Below are positions 13,864-14,317 of a stretch of DNA of 14,317 nucleotides, one piece after another. Both the position numbers and the translations under genes were made by a program. The first letter of the stretch is position 1. Each line of letters opens with the position of its first letter. This DNA is from Belnapia sp. (GTDB lineage: Bacteria > Pseudomonadota > Alphaproteobacteria > Acetobacterales > Acetobacteraceae): the NCBI GenBank assembly GCA_028291445.1, contig JAQGIA010000314.1, positions 1-14,317 on the forward strand, written 5' to 3'. The notes under the pieces were generated by a model. That model ran no database searches. It was not told the DNA's origin and saw only the letters and a program-made list of their open reading frames with translations.

Positions 13864-14317
13864 GGCGCCACCGCCTCGTCTTCCTCGACCCCGAGATAGG
13901 CGGCGATCACCTTGGGATCGCCCCGCACCGCGGCCGGCGCCCCATCCGCGATCAGCACCCCATGGTCCAGCACCACCACCCGGTCGCTGATCCGCATCAC
14001 CACGCCCATGTCGTGCTCGATCAGCAGGATGGAGGTGCCCTGCGCCCGGATATCCAGCAGCAGCTTCGCCAGCTCATCCGATTCGCGCGGGTTCAGCCCG
14101 GCCGCCGGCTCGTCGAGGCACAGCAGCGCCGGTTCGGTGCACATGGCCCGGGCGATCTCGAGCCGCCGCTGCGCGCCATAGGGCAGCGCGCCGGCCGGGT
14201 CGTCCGCCCGGTCCAGCAGGTTGGTCGCCGAGAGCCAGCGCCGCGCCCGATCCACCGCCAGCCGCTCCGCCGCCGGGTAGCGCGACAGGCCGAGCACCGC
14301 GCCGATGCCCCAGCCGG
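13860..14317 (-). CDS. livG: Branched-chain amino acid ABC transporter ATP-binding protein, C-terminal part
   Basis: The last 151 residues are visible; the frame runs off the window end at 14315, so the Walker A region is missing. The signature is LPYGAQRRLEIARAM, the degenerate LSGGQ form usual in LivG; Walker B is LLCLDEPAAGLNPRES, the D-loop follows, and the switch His is in LLIEHDMGVVM. The tail DRVVVLDHGVLIADGAPAAV and VIAAYLG match LivG. It overlaps livF by 4 nt. Partner of LivF in the ATPase heterodimer of a HAAT-type importer. Confidence 0.93.

Overview
This 14.3 kb window is compact, very GC-rich chromosomal DNA (mostly G/C-ending codons, AT only in a few promoter regions) and looks like an alphaproteobacterium, probably Rhodospirillales/Acetobacteraceae-like. 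The grounds are the C-terminal GWW tail of an RNase E, alphaproteobacterial-style -10 boxes, and the gene families present. The species cannot be fixed from sequence alone. I see no tRNA, rRNA, CRISPR array, insertion sequence, integrase or phage gene.

Layout. (1) 2-925 (+): the disordered C-terminal part of RNase E, cut by the window edge. (2) 950-2907 (-): an ArsR-type regulator and an MFS transporter overlapping by a TTGA start/stop, convergent with rne and divergent from a small ABM-domain protein (3035-3385 +); a perfect 15-bp palindrome lies in the divergent gap. (3) 3408-3671 (-): a small unknown gene. (4) 3862-7655 (+): three probably separately transcribed genes: a GT4-type glycosyltransferase, an OmpR/PhoB-type regulator whose receiver lacks the phospho-acceptor Asp, and a GDP-mannose pyrophosphorylase/phosphomannose isomerase (manC). 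Three 24-bp tandem repeats lie upstream of the manC -10 box. Together they suggest surface polysaccharide synthesis. (5) 7722-11624: dienelactone hydrolase (-), divergent from an MFS symporter (+), then a flavin reductase and a LysR regulator (+). This resembles a small catabolic cluster for aromatic or organic acids; an inverted repeat of LysR-box type lies between the divergent genes. (6) 11618-11750: 23-bp tandem repeats over the lysR stop, then two terminator hairpins. (7) 11784-14317 (-): the livG (partial) - livF - livK part of a branched-chain amino acid ABC transporter operon, followed by a 25-codon minigene.

The two most notable points are in region 7. The livK frame is complete from signal peptide to natural C-terminus except for one in-frame TAA at codon 305, where the family normally has Tyr/Phe; this is a recent nonsense mutation or a sequencing error. 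Just downstream is a 25-codon ORF with a GTG start whose Shine-Dalgarno sequence is complementary to essentially the whole 3' tail of 16S rRNA. It is preceded by a multi-part hairpin and followed by a strong terminator. The peptide resembles nothing I recognise. Nothing here amounts to a demonstrably new system; the minigene is the best candidate for something undescribed.
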